From the NCBI GenBank assembly GCA_017469405.1, contig JAFUGL010000024.1, positions 1-61,318 of the forward strand: a stretch of DNA of 61,318 nt, given 5' to 3'. The DNA is from Lachnospiraceae bacterium (GTDB taxonomy: Bacteria; Bacillota; Clostridia; Lachnospirales; Lachnospiraceae). The notes under the pieces are model-generated. The model made no database searches. It had not been told where the DNA came from and saw only the letters and a program-made list of their open reading frames with translations. Made by a program: the position numbers and the translations under genes. Shown piece by piece: positions 8,320 to 16,976 of the stretch. Within the stretch, counting starts at the first letter, position 1, and each line of letters begins with the position of its first letter.

Positions 8320-10065
8320 ATGGCAAAATCCAATAAAATAATTGAAAAAAAAGAATTAATTTTATTATTTGTCATTATTTTGCAGTGTGTATTTATTGCG
8401 CTGCTTTTTGCATTTAAAAAAGAAGGATATCATTCTGATGAAATATGGAATTACGGCTTTGCAAACAGCACCGATGGAGAACATATTTATACTCAAAATG
8501 GTGAAGAAAAGAATTGTTATGAGTGGCTCGATTCGAAAATATTATTGGAATATTTAAGCGTTGATAAAACTGAAATATTTGCTTATGGTAGTATATATAA
8601 TAATTGTGCCAATGATATTAATCCACCATTTCAAAATATGCTTTTGCATCTTATATGCTCTTTCTTTCCAAATGTCTGGTCAAGATGGTTTTGCTTTATT
8701 GTAAATATTATTTCCTTTATCATTACACAGATTTTCTTATATAAAACGATAAAAATAATCACCGATGATAAAAGCCTTTCGCTTATAGGAGTTTTGTTCT
8801 TTGGATTTTGTGCAGGGGCTGTAAATATAACCATTTTTTTGAGAATATATGCTTTGGGAGTATCGTTTGCAATGATGTATACGTATTATTCTACAAAGAT
8901 ATATAAAGAAAGCAGAGGCGTTAAAGATTATATAAAATTGTTTATAGTCGGTTTTTTAGGGGCTATGACAATTCATATGTTTTTAATTATATCTTTTGCA
9001 ATCACATTAATGTATTCCCTGAATTATTTATTTAGAAAAAAATATAAAAAAATGTTTGCATATGGCATGACGGCGATTTTGTTTGTTTTGTGTTCGGTTT
9101 TGGCTTTTCCAAGTACGATAACACATCTTACAACCAAAGATACAGCTTATAATGCAGGTAAATTATCATTATTCTATCAAATATCAAAATATTTTGAGTA
9201 TATATCTACTGATATTATCGGAATTCATAATTTTGCTAATCCGACTATGATTGAGTCGATAGCAAGTTTGATGATAGGACTTTTATTATTGGTTATATTC
9301 ATTGTATTTTATATCAATCGCAGGAAAGATAAATATATTAAATTCAAAAACTTGGTTATTAGCTATTTACAAAAAATAATTACCATACTAAAAAAATTCG
9401 GATATCCGGTTATAGCTTTATTTTTCAGTTTTTTGATATACCTGATTATAACTTCAAAGATGTCGTCTGTTGGAACAATGGGTGAATATTCAAGAAGATA
9501 TGCTTTTTTATCATATCCTTTGTTTGCATGTGTGGTTTTGATATTGGTTAAATCAGTGATTTTGCCTTTTGAAAATAAAATTAAAAATCTGAATTTTGCG
9601 GTTTTAATTGTTGTAGTTTTATTGATATTGCTATCGCACATTTTTTCGGATAAAGCCTTTTATTTCAAGGAAAAAAGAGAGGGCAGCTCTTTTGATGATA
9701 TAGAAAAAAACGCCGACTGCATTGTGGTTCTTGACAGTGCATGGCTTTTTACTTGTGCTACTAATGAGTTATATGATACCGATAAATTCTATCTGGCTGA
9801 AAGGTCTGATTATGAACAAGATAATTATGACACGTTGGAAAAAAGCAAAAATCCGGTATATCTTTTACTTGATGTATCAAATGAATATACCGGTGATGAG
9901 GATGATGAAGATGCAAAAAGAGTTGCAAAGATTAATGGAAGCATGACTGATAAACAGGATATTTTAAATTATTATAAAAATCTTTCCATATCATCGGGGT
10001 GTGTATTTGAAGGATGCGATTATCTTTTTGGAAGGAAAATAGAAATTTATAAACTAACACCATAA
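8320..10065 (+). CDS. GT-C fold membrane glycosyltransferase (paralogue A)
   Basis: The 581-residue protein has a first membrane helix at about 12-32, then an external loop with YHSDEIWNYGFANS, about ten further membrane helices, and a soluble C-terminal domain of about 130 residues. An acidic pair in the first external loop is typical of GT-C enzymes such as the GT39/GT83 families, which use polyprenyl-phosphate sugars outside the membrane. A close paralogue (28184-29962, minus strand) shares this loop, the NPPFQNMLLHLICSFF-like segment and the C-terminal domain, and the two bracket the glycan island. The family could not be named more precisely. Substrate and acceptor are unknown. Confidence 0.65.
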   Translation: MAKSNKIIEKKELILLFVIILQCVFIALLFAFKKEGYHSDEIWNYGFANSTDGEHIYTQNGEEKNCYEWLDSKILLEYLSVDKTEIFAYGSIYNNCANDINPPFQNMLLHLICSFFPNVWSRWFCFIVNIISFIITQIFLYKTIKIITDDKSLSLIGVLFFGFCAGAVNITIFLRIYALGVSFAMMYTYYSTKIYKESRGVKDYIKLFIVGFLGAMTIHMFLIISFAITLMYSLNYLFRKKYKKMFAYGMTAILFVLCSVLAFPSTITHLTTKDTAYNAGKLSLFYQISKYFEYISTDIIGIHNFANPTMIESIASLMIGLLLLVIFIVFYINRRKDKYIKFKNLVISYLQKIITILKKFGYPVIALFFSFLIYLIITSKMSSVGTMGEYSRRYAFLSYPLFACVVLILVKSVILPFENKIKNLNFAVLIVVVLLILLSHIFSDKAFYFKEKREGSSFDDIEKNADCIVVLDSAWLFTCATNELYDTDKFYLAERSDYEQDNYDTLEKSKNPVYLLLDVSNEYTGDEDDEDAKRVAKINGSMTDKQDILNYYKNLSISSGCVFEGCDYLFGRKIEIYKLTP

Positions 10066-10112
10066 TAAAGTGTTATTGTATTGGTTAACTTGTTTATTTT
10101 GAATATGTTTTA

Positions 10113-10121
10113 TGCTATAAT
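10113..10121 (+). promoter_or_regulatory. Putative extended -10 promoter
   Basis: TGCTATAAT at 10113-10121 is a perfect extended -10 element (TGnTATAAT). It lies 27 bases before the ATG of the SDR gene, after an 83-base gap. A clear -35 box at standard spacing is lacking; TTGTTT at 10090-10095 is 20 bases away. Confidence 0.5.
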
Positions 10122-10148
10122 ATTACATATATTCCGTTTGGAGGTTAT

Positions 10149-11051
10149 ATGAAAAAAGTTATTGTAACAGGTGCAAATGGCTTTCTGGGATCATATCTGG
10201 TCAGAAGATTGATTGATGAAGATATATTTGTATACGCGCTTATTAGAAATTCCTCAGATAAACTGAACGATATAAGCAATGATAAAATTTGTATTATAAG
10301 GGATATTGAAGAAGTTGGAGAAGATAATATAGATGTATTGTATCACTTTGCTTGGTCGGGCAATTCAGGAAAACTTAGAGGAGATATAAAAATTCAGCAA
10401 AATAATATAGAATATGCTTGTGAGATACTTCAGTATGCTGCAAAAATCGGATGTAAAAAATTCATTTATGCCGGAAGTGTGATGGAGTATGAGGCGTTAA
10501 AGATATTGGATGATAATTCTGATTTTGGTATGGGATATATTTATAGTACATCAAAGCTGACAGCAGATTTATATTTGAAAATATTATCAAATAAACTTGA
10601 TATAGATTTTGCTACACTAATCATATCAAATATTTACGGCCCTAAAGAAAAATCAGACAGATTAATAAACACTACAATAAAAAAACTTCTAAAAGGAGAA
10701 GAAACTGCCTTTTCCACAGGTGAGCAGTTATATGATTTTATTTACATATCAGATGCTATAGAAAAGATATATGCATTGGGAAAAATCAGCGGCCTAAATG
10801 GCTCATATTATATCGGCAATACGATACAGAAGCCTTTAAGAAGTTACCTGGAAACAATCGGAGAGATATGTATAAACAGTAAAGAAATCGGTATAGGTAA
10901 ACTGGGAAAATCAAGTCAGGTTATCGACTATTCAAAAATTGATGTATCAAGAATAGAAAGAGAATTAAATGTATTCAATAAGATTAGCTTTGAAGAAGGA
11001 ATAAAAAATACCAAAGAGTATCTGGAGGAGGAAATAAATGCAGGAATTTAG
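10149..11051 (+). CDS. NAD(P)-dependent sugar epimerase/reductase, extended SDR family
   Basis: This 300-residue extended short-chain dehydrogenase has the nucleotide-binding VTGANGFLGSYL at residues 5-16, the catalytic Tyr/Lys pair in YSTSK, and the NIYGP motif. Such enzymes act on nucleotide sugars as epimerases, dehydratases or 4-ketoreductases. It overlaps the following RmlC-like epimerase gene by 14 bases. That pairing recalls 3,5-epimerase plus 4-ketoreductase couples, such as AscE/AscF in CDP-ascarylose synthesis or RmlC/RmlD. Because the island makes CDP-4-keto-3,6-dideoxyglucose through RfbF, RfbG and RfbH, a final 4-ketoreductase role is plausible but inferred. Confidence 0.8.
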   Translation: MKKVIVTGANGFLGSYLVRRLIDEDIFVYALIRNSSDKLNDISNDKICIIRDIEEVGEDNIDVLYHFAWSGNSGKLRGDIKIQQNNIEYACEILQYAAKIGCKKFIYAGSVMEYEALKILDDNSDFGMGYIYSTSKLTADLYLKILSNKLDIDFATLIISNIYGPKEKSDRLINTTIKKLLKGEETAFSTGEQLYDFIYISDAIEKIYALGKISGLNGSYYIGNTIQKPLRSYLETIGEICINSKEIGIGKLGKSSQVIDYSKIDVSRIERELNVFNKISFEEGIKNTKEYLEEEINAGI

Positions 11052-11610
11052 CATTTCGGATGCTTGTATAGATGGGATAAAGATAATAAATCCATTTATA
11101 TATGAAGATGAAAGAGGAGTATTTGTTAAAGATTTTGACAGCACGGTTTTCATTGATAACGGGCTTGGAGATAAATTTGTTTTTAATGAAGAGTTTTTCA
11201 GTGTTTCAAAAAAAGGTGTGGTCAGGGGACTTCATTTTCAAGTCCTTAATCCACAGGCGAAGCTTGTTTCATGTACCAGAGGAAAAGTATGCGATGTAAT
11301 TGTTGATTTAAGAAAAAATTCCAAATCATTTGGTAAATATTTTATGATTGAATTATCCGAAGATAATCATAAGGTTGTATATATTCCAAAGGGTTTTGCT
11401 CATGGCTTTTTATCCCTCGAAGATAATAGCGTAACATCATATAAGTGTATAGGAGAATTTTCTAAAAGCAATGACTCTAATATTTTATGGAATGATAAAG
11501 AACTGGATATAAAATGGCCGTTGGAAATGATAAATGAAATTATTTTAAGTGACAGGGATAAAAAAGCTATGTCATTTAAAGAGTTTTGCGATAAATATGG
11601 GGGACTGTAA
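11038..11610 (+). CDS. RmlC-like (dTDP-4-dehydrorhamnose 3,5-epimerase family) nucleotide-sugar epimerase
   Basis: The 190-residue cupin protein has the RmlC landmarks: GVVRGLHFQ with the catalytic His, KLVSCTRGKVCDVIVDLR, and the IPKGFAHGFLSL motif. RmlC enzymes epimerise C3/C5 of 4-keto-6-deoxy nucleotide sugars. No other rhamnose gene (RmlA, RmlB, RmlD) is recognisable nearby, whereas the CDP-dideoxyhexose genes are. A C5 epimerase for CDP-4-keto-3,6-dideoxyglucose, as in ascarylose synthesis, is therefore a reasonable alternative to the rhamnose role. The start ATG at 11038 has a strong GGAGG and overlaps the upstream SDR gene. Confidence 0.85.
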   Translation: MQEFSISDACIDGIKIINPFIYEDERGVFVKDFDSTVFIDNGLGDKFVFNEEFFSVSKKGVVRGLHFQVLNPQAKLVSCTRGKVCDVIVDLRKNSKSFGKYFMIELSEDNHKVVYIPKGFAHGFLSLEDNSVTSYKCIGEFSKSNDSNILWNDKELDIKWPLEMINEIILSDRDKKAMSFKEFCDKYGGL

Positions 11611-11613
11611 ATA

Positions 11614-12660
11614 ATGGATGAGGTTAAAATATATAAACCGGATTCGTTTATTGATGAACCGTTTTTTTCAATAATTGTCGTTTCATATAATTATGAAAAG
11701 ACATTGGGGAGAACTCTAAAAGCTATAAAAAGACAAACATATAAAAATTATGAGATTGTATTGGTTGATAATGGCTCAGCAGATAATACTGATAAATTAA
11801 TTAAAAGGTTTATAGATAAGAATTCGGATTTATATATAACACATGTAAAAATCGAGGAGAATATCGGACTTCCTAATGGCAGAAACAAAGGAATAGAAAA
11901 TGCTCATGGAAAGTATATTATATTTAATGATGCGGATGATTGGATGGAAAAGGATTGCCTGAATGAAATGTTTGTTGCATCCGATGATGGTAAGGTTGAC
12001 AGGATTATTGTCCAAATAAGAGATGTGTCAACGGATGGAAAAATACTTCAGGTTAGAAATTTTACTGATAATGCTCCAAGGTGGATTGCTACTTTGCTTC
12101 AGGGAAATGCGTTTAAAAGGGAGTATTTTATTAAGTATAATATAAGAGTGCCGCAAACCTATATGGATGATATGTATATTTGCCTGAATTTTTCTGGATA
12201 TACAGACAGTTACAAGGTTGTAAGGAAAACTTTATATAATTTTCTGATCAATATAAATTCGACATCAGGGGTAAACAGCCTTGATACCAACATGGTTTAT
12301 AAATATATGGATGATTTAGTTGATTGCATAATGCCTATTAAATCAAGAATTACTGAAAGAGAATGGATGGAATTGGAATATCAGTTTATTAAAAATTATT
12401 ATTCGTTGATGTTTAATTATGGTCGTAATAAAAAAATAAAAGATATATATAATTTTTATAATGTTCTTCATTCTAAAATGATAAAAAACGATAGAAATTA
12501 TTTGAAAAATAAAAAGATATCTTTTATTAAAAACAATGGAGACAGATTTTACGGACGCGCCTTAACATCATTTTTTGCTTTTGCAGAGCGTATAAAAATA
12601 ATGCTAGGTCTTTTGTATATATATGTTTTTCTTTCTAAAATATTTTATTTTAATGTTTAA
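11614..12660 (+). CDS. Glycosyltransferase family 2
   Basis: The 348-residue protein has a GT-A, family 2 nucleotide-sugar binding region: FFSIIVVSYNYEKTL, EIVLVDNGSADNT and the metal-binding FNDADDW motif (DxD-type). The N-terminal 220 residues are the catalytic domain. The C-terminal part is basic and ends in a hydrophobic segment (about residues 325-345) that probably anchors it to the membrane. It would add a sugar to a lipid-linked glycan on the cytoplasmic side. The donor cannot be deduced. Confidence 0.85.
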   Translation: MDEVKIYKPDSFIDEPFFSIIVVSYNYEKTLGRTLKAIKRQTYKNYEIVLVDNGSADNTDKLIKRFIDKNSDLYITHVKIEENIGLPNGRNKGIENAHGKYIIFNDADDWMEKDCLNEMFVASDDGKVDRIIVQIRDVSTDGKILQVRNFTDNAPRWIATLLQGNAFKREYFIKYNIRVPQTYMDDMYICLNFSGYTDSYKVVRKTLYNFLININSTSGVNSLDTNMVYKYMDDLVDCIMPIKSRITEREWMELEYQFIKNYYSLMFNYGRNKKIKDIYNFYNVLHSKMIKNDRNYLKNKKISFIKNNGDRFYGRALTSFFAFAERIKIMLGLLYIYVFLSKIFYFNV

Positions 12661-12701
12661 ATGCAATAATGCGTAAGAGAATAATTGTAGTGGAGGGTAA
12701 T

Positions 12702-13478
12702 ATGAAAGTTGTTATTTTAGCAGGAGGATTTGGAACCAGAATAAGCGAAGAAAGCCATCTTAGACCAAAGCCGATGATAAAAATCGGCAATAAGCCTATT
12801 TTGTGGCATATTATGAAAGAATATTCTTATTATGGATTTAACGAGTTTATTATTTGTGCCGGTTATAAACAGGATATGATAAAAGAATGGTTTGCTAACT
12901 ATTATCTTCATAATAGCGATGTAACCTTTGATTTTTCTGCCGGAAATAAAATGACTGTACATAATAATGTGGCCGAACCATGGAAAGTAACCGTGGTTGA
13001 TACCGGATATAATACGATGACAGGTGGAAGAATTAAGAGGATAAAGCCATATGTAAATGATGAGCCTTTTATGATGACATATGGAGACGGAGTGTGCGAT
13101 ATTGATTTAAAGAAGCTTTTTGAATTTCATAAATCACATGGTAAAATTGCTACTTTGACAGCTGTAAATGAGGAGCAGAGATTTGGTGTTCTTGATATAG
13201 ATAAAGATACCAGCGAGATTAAATCTTTCAGAGAAAAATCCGAAAGTGACAGATCGAGAATCAATGCAGGATATATGGTTTTGAATCCGGAAGTATTTGA
13301 TTATATAGAAGGTGATGCTACAGTTTTTGAAAAGGATCCTTTGCAGAATCTTGCTGCAGATGGCGAGCTTGTAGCATATAAATATGATGGCTTTTGGCAG
13401 TGTATGGATACATTAAGAGAGCAGGAAGCGCTGGCTGCTATGGTAGAGAGCGGTAAAGCTCCATGGATGGTTTGGTAG
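12702..13478 (+). CDS. rfbF: Glucose-1-phosphate cytidylyltransferase
   Basis: The 258-residue protein starts MKVVILAGGFGTRISEES with the pyrophosphorylase signature. It continues with LRPKPMIKIGNKPILWHIMK and MTYGDGVCDIDL, all characteristic of RfbF, which forms CDP-glucose from CTP and glucose-1-phosphate. The usual family length is about 257. I chose the ATG at 12702 with GGAGGG at 12692-12697; an in-frame ATG 33 bases upstream lacks a comparable site. RfbG and RfbH, the next two enzymes of CDP-3,6-dideoxyhexose synthesis, are encoded 3.5 kb downstream, separated by three other sugar genes. Confidence 0.93.
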   Translation: MKVVILAGGFGTRISEESHLRPKPMIKIGNKPILWHIMKEYSYYGFNEFIICAGYKQDMIKEWFANYYLHNSDVTFDFSAGNKMTVHNNVAEPWKVTVVDTGYNTMTGGRIKRIKPYVNDEPFMMTYGDGVCDIDLKKLFEFHKSHGKIATLTAVNEEQRFGVLDIDKDTSEIKSFREKSESDRSRINAGYMVLNPEVFDYIEGDATVFEKDPLQNLAADGELVAYKYDGFWQCMDTLREQEALAAMVESGKAPWMVW

Positions 13479-13496
13479 GTAAGGAGACTGAAAGAT

Positions 13497-14900
13497 ATGA
13501 TTCCTGATAGTTTCAAAGACAACAGAAAAACAGTTTGTGTCCAGGGATTGGGCTTTGTAGGTTCTGCAATGGCCTTGGCTATAGCGGATGCTGATGATTC
13601 AAATGGTAATCCGCTCTATAACGTTATAGGTGTGGATGTACCAAATGAAGCAGGCTACAGGAAGGCTGATTCTTTGAATGACGGCGTATTTCCTTTTGAA
13701 AACAATGATAAAAAGCTGGAACAGGCTATGAAAAAGGTACATGATAACGGCAATTTGTGGGCAACCACAGAAAAGGAAAACTTTAAGTATGCGGATGTTG
13801 TTGTGGTTGATATCAATCTTGATGTTTATTATGATGACAAAAAGGAACCTTATCTTGACCTGACGATGTTTAAAAACGCCATGCATGACCTGGGGGAAAA
13901 TATTAAAGAAGGCACGCTTGTAATAGTTGAGACGACTGTACCTCCGGGAACCTGCGAAAAGGTTGTTTATCCGATTCTAAAAGAAGAATTGAAAAAACGT
14001 GGTCTTGATGAAAATGATTTATATGTTGCACATTCATACGAAAGAGTTATGCCGGGAGAAAACTATTTTGACTCAATAGTTAATTTTTGGAGAGTGTATT
14101 CGGGCATAAATGATGAATCTGCGGATAGATGTGAAGAATTCCTTAAAACAGTAATTAAAACCGATCAATATCCTTTGACACGTTTGGAAAAGACTACTGC
14201 TACAGAGATATCAAAGGTGCTTGAAAATTCTTATCGTGCGACAACTATAGCATTTATGGAAGAGTGGGGACGATTTGCTGAAGCGGTTGGCGTTGATCTG
14301 TTTGATGTTATAAATGCTATAAGAATGAGACCAACACATTCGAATATGAGACAGCCGGGATTTGGTGTTGGAGGATACTGTCTTACAAAGGATCCATATT
14401 TTGCCAAATTAGCGGCTAAAGATATATTTGGCTTAAGCGGGATGGATTTCCCTTTTTCAACTCTGGCTGTAAAAACAAATAATGTTATGCCGCTGGTAAG
14501 TCTTGATAAGATTGAGGAGATAATCGGAGACTTATCCGGTAAAAAAATGCTTGTATTGGGTGTAAGCTACAGACAGGATGTGGGAGATACAAGATATTCA
14601 CCTACAGAAATATTTGTGAAAGATGCAGTTAAAAGAGGATGTGTGGTAGAGTGTCAGGATCCTCTGGTTGGATATTGGCAGGAGATGGAATGTGAGGTTT
14701 TAAATGATATTCCTTCATTTGAGGATTACGATATAATTATGTTTGCCGTACAACATAAGCAATATGAGCAGATAGATTTTTCTGACTTGAAGTTTAAGGA
14801 AAATGCTTTGATTTTTGATGGAAACTGTGTTTTGAGCAAAGAGCAAATCAGAGAGGTAAAAGCAAGAAAAGATATACGATTCGGAAGTATAGGCAGATAA
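13497..14900 (+). CDS. UDP-glucose/GDP-mannose dehydrogenase family nucleotide-sugar dehydrogenase
   Basis: The 467-residue protein contains the Rossmann motif VQGLGFVGSAMALA near residue 12, ETTVPPGTCEKV, the central helix segment SKVLENSYRA, and the catalytic cysteine at residue 295 in GVGGYCLTKDP. These enzymes oxidise C6 of a UDP- or GDP-sugar to the uronate. The substrate (UDP-glucose, UDP-ManNAc, UDP-GlcNAc or another) cannot be settled from sequence alone. The following gene encodes an SDR resembling UDP-glucuronate decarboxylase or epimerase, so the pair may make a uronate- or pentose-type donor. Confidence 0.87.
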   Translation: MIPDSFKDNRKTVCVQGLGFVGSAMALAIADADDSNGNPLYNVIGVDVPNEAGYRKADSLNDGVFPFENNDKKLEQAMKKVHDNGNLWATTEKENFKYADVVVVDINLDVYYDDKKEPYLDLTMFKNAMHDLGENIKEGTLVIVETTVPPGTCEKVVYPILKEELKKRGLDENDLYVAHSYERVMPGENYFDSIVNFWRVYSGINDESADRCEEFLKTVIKTDQYPLTRLEKTTATEISKVLENSYRATTIAFMEEWGRFAEAVGVDLFDVINAIRMRPTHSNMRQPGFGVGGYCLTKDPYFAKLAAKDIFGLSGMDFPFSTLAVKTNNVMPLVSLDKIEEIIGDLSGKKMLVLGVSYRQDVGDTRYSPTEIFVKDAVKRGCVVECQDPLVGYWQEMECEVLNDIPSFEDYDIIMFAVQHKQYEQIDFSDLKFKENALIFDGNCVLSKEQIREVKARKDIRFGSIGR

Positions 14901-14918
14901 GTATTAAGGAGGATTAAG

Positions 14919-15908
14919 ATGAAGGCTTTAATAACCGGTGGAGCGGGATTTATAGGATATCATTTGGCAGGTAAGCTGGTAGAAGAGGGCTATGAAATAG
15001 TTCTGGTTGATAATTTTTCCAGAGGAGTATCTGACAGCTTTTTAAATGAGCTTGAAAAAAATGATAAGGTAAGCTTTAAATCAATAGATTTGATGGATAA
15101 AGAAAAAATAAACGAATTGGATGATGATTTTGATTATATCTACCATCTGGCAGCTATAATAGGAGTTCAAAATGTTTTAAATCATTCATATGACGTTTTA
15201 AAGAAAAATGTTGAGCTTTTAATTAACATGATTGATTTTGCAGGTAAGCAGAAAAATTTGAAACGATTCATATTTGCTTCAACCAGTGAGATATATGCAG
15301 GAACATTACAGTTTTACGGAATGGACATACCTACACCGGAGACAACGCCTCTTACTATTACGCCACTTGAACATCCGCGTACATCTTATATGTTGTCAAA
15401 GATATATGGTGAGGCATTATTGAACCAAAGCAATATCCCTTATACTATTATCAGACCGCACAACTTTTACGGGCCGAGGATGGGTATGTCACATGTTATA
15501 CCTGAATTATTGAAAAAAGCTTATAATCTGGATGATGGAAGTAAGCTTGAAGTCTTTTCGGTGGAACATAAAAGAACATTTTGCTATATAAGCGATGCAG
15601 TTGAAATAATAGTAAAGCTTGCAGAAAGCGATAATTCTATAGGTCAGGCCTTTAATGTGGGAAATGAAGCTCCTGAAGTACCTATTATGGATGTTGCAAA
15701 AACAGTTATAGAGGTTACGGGCAAAAAATTGGATATAGAACCAATGCCTGCTACAGCGGGTTCTCCGGAAAGAAGATGCCCAAGTATGAAAAAAACATAC
15801 GAGTGTATCGGATACAAAGGCAAAGTTTCTCTGACAGAGGGAATACAAAAGACATATGATTGGTACAAAACATATATTTTTGAAGGAAACGAGTTGAGTG
15901 CAAAATGA
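14919..15908 (+). CDS. NAD-dependent epimerase/dehydratase (extended SDR)
   Basis: The 329-residue protein has the N-terminal ITGGAGFIGYHLA motif, a TSEIY serine motif, the Tyr/Lys pair in YMLSK, and RPHNFYGPRMG. The C-terminal GSPERRCPSMKK segment is shared with dTDP-glucose dehydratases and UDP-glucuronate decarboxylases. It follows a nucleotide-sugar dehydrogenase, so decarboxylation or epimerisation of its uronate product is a sensible guess. A 4,6-dehydratase feeding the aminotransferase further downstream is the alternative. Its last 4 bases overlap the start of the CBS-nucleotidyltransferase gene (ATGA). Confidence 0.8.
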   Translation: MKALITGGAGFIGYHLAGKLVEEGYEIVLVDNFSRGVSDSFLNELEKNDKVSFKSIDLMDKEKINELDDDFDYIYHLAAIIGVQNVLNHSYDVLKKNVELLINMIDFAGKQKNLKRFIFASTSEIYAGTLQFYGMDIPTPETTPLTITPLEHPRTSYMLSKIYGEALLNQSNIPYTIIRPHNFYGPRMGMSHVIPELLKKAYNLDDGSKLEVFSVEHKRTFCYISDAVEIIVKLAESDNSIGQAFNVGNEAPEVPIMDVAKTVIEVTGKKLDIEPMPATAGSPERRCPSMKKTYECIGYKGKVSLTEGIQKTYDWYKTYIFEGNELSAK

Positions 15909-16948
15909 TTGAAAAATATGTCATTGATAAAAGTTATACTGTAAAAAAAGCAATTGAAAAAATGGAAGAAGAGCTGATAAAAGCAGTTGTTGTTTTGGAT
16001 GAAGACAGTAAAATTTCAGGCCTTTTTTCAAATGGTGATATGCGCGCATTTTTCTTGAAGGGTGGAAGCCTTTCGGCAAATATTACGGAAGCAATGAATC
16101 CGAATCCAAAGTTATATAATTCATTAGATGAAGTTAAAGAAGAAAGAGAATTGTTTAACAGAGTTATTTATCCTATAGTTGATGATAACGGTTTTCTTAT
16201 CTCTGTTGTTGATTATGACAATGATAATGTTGGTGAAATTATCTGTGATTCATTAAAAGATATTCCACTGGTTATAATGGCCGGAGGAAAAGGAACCAGA
16301 CTTTATCCTTATACAAAAATACTTCCAAAAGCATTGGTTCCGGTGGGCGATTTAACAATAACCGAAAGAATAATAGAATCATTTGAGAGATATGGCTGCA
16401 ATAATTATATTATGATTTTAAATCATAAAGCCGGAATGATAAAGGCGTATATGAATGATTTAAATAAAAATTATAATATTGAATATGAGGTTGAGGATAA
16501 ATTTCTTGGAACTGCCGGAGGCCTTAGACTGATTAAAGATAAAATTAATTCGACTTTTTTTATGACCAATTGTGATATATTGATAGACGCAGATTTGGAC
16601 TGCATTTATAAAACACATAAAAAGAACAATAATTTAATTACTTTTGTGTGCTCCATGAAGGATATCGTTATTCCTTATGGCGTGGTCGAAACGGATGAAA
16701 CAGGTTCTATAAAGAAACTGCAGGAAAAACCTGATTTTTCTTTTTTGGTCAATACAGGTCTATATATGATTGAGCCTGAAGTGATTGATTATATAAAAGA
16801 GGATGAGTTTATTCATCTTCCTGAACTTGCAAAAAGGTGTATTGATAATGGAAAAAAAGTCGGGGTATTTCCTATATCAGAAAGATCCTGGATGGATATG
16901 GGACAATTAAGCGAGTTTGAGGAAATGAGAAAAAGATTAGGAGTTTGA
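15905..16948 (+). CDS. CBS-domain sugar-1-phosphate nucleotidyltransferase (PtmE-like)
   Basis: Residues 1 to about 115 form a pair of CBS domains (VKKAIEKMEE, VVLDEDSKISGLFSNGDMR). From about residue 122 a nucleotidyltransferase domain follows, with MAGGKGTRLYPYTKILPKAL, DKFLGTAGGL and TNCDILIDAD. This domain order is that of Campylobacter PtmE, a glucosamine-1-phosphate guanylyltransferase that feeds legionaminic acid synthesis. Relatives occur in many glycan loci with other or unknown substrates. The presence of nonulosonate-type genes downstream (22133-25947) makes a PtmE-like role attractive, but base and sugar specificity are inferred. Confidence 0.78.
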   Translation: MIEKYVIDKSYTVKKAIEKMEEELIKAVVVLDEDSKISGLFSNGDMRAFFLKGGSLSANITEAMNPNPKLYNSLDEVKEERELFNRVIYPIVDDNGFLISVVDYDNDNVGEIICDSLKDIPLVIMAGGKGTRLYPYTKILPKALVPVGDLTITERIIESFERYGCNNYIMILNHKAGMIKAYMNDLNKNYNIEYEVEDKFLGTAGGLRLIKDKINSTFFMTNCDILIDADLDCIYKTHKKNNNLITFVCSMKDIVIPYGVVETDETGSIKKLQEKPDFSFLVNTGLYMIEPEVIDYIKEDEFIHLPELAKRCIDNGKKVGVFPISERSWMDMGQLSEFEEMRKRLGV

Positions 16949-16976
16949 TATAAATTATATATGGGTGGTATAGGAA

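Noticed and set aside
11038-11610. dTDP-rhamnose pathway gene rmlC
   Set aside because: RmlA, RmlB and RmlD are not recognisable in the window, so the rhamnose pathway cannot be supported from here; only the family is called.
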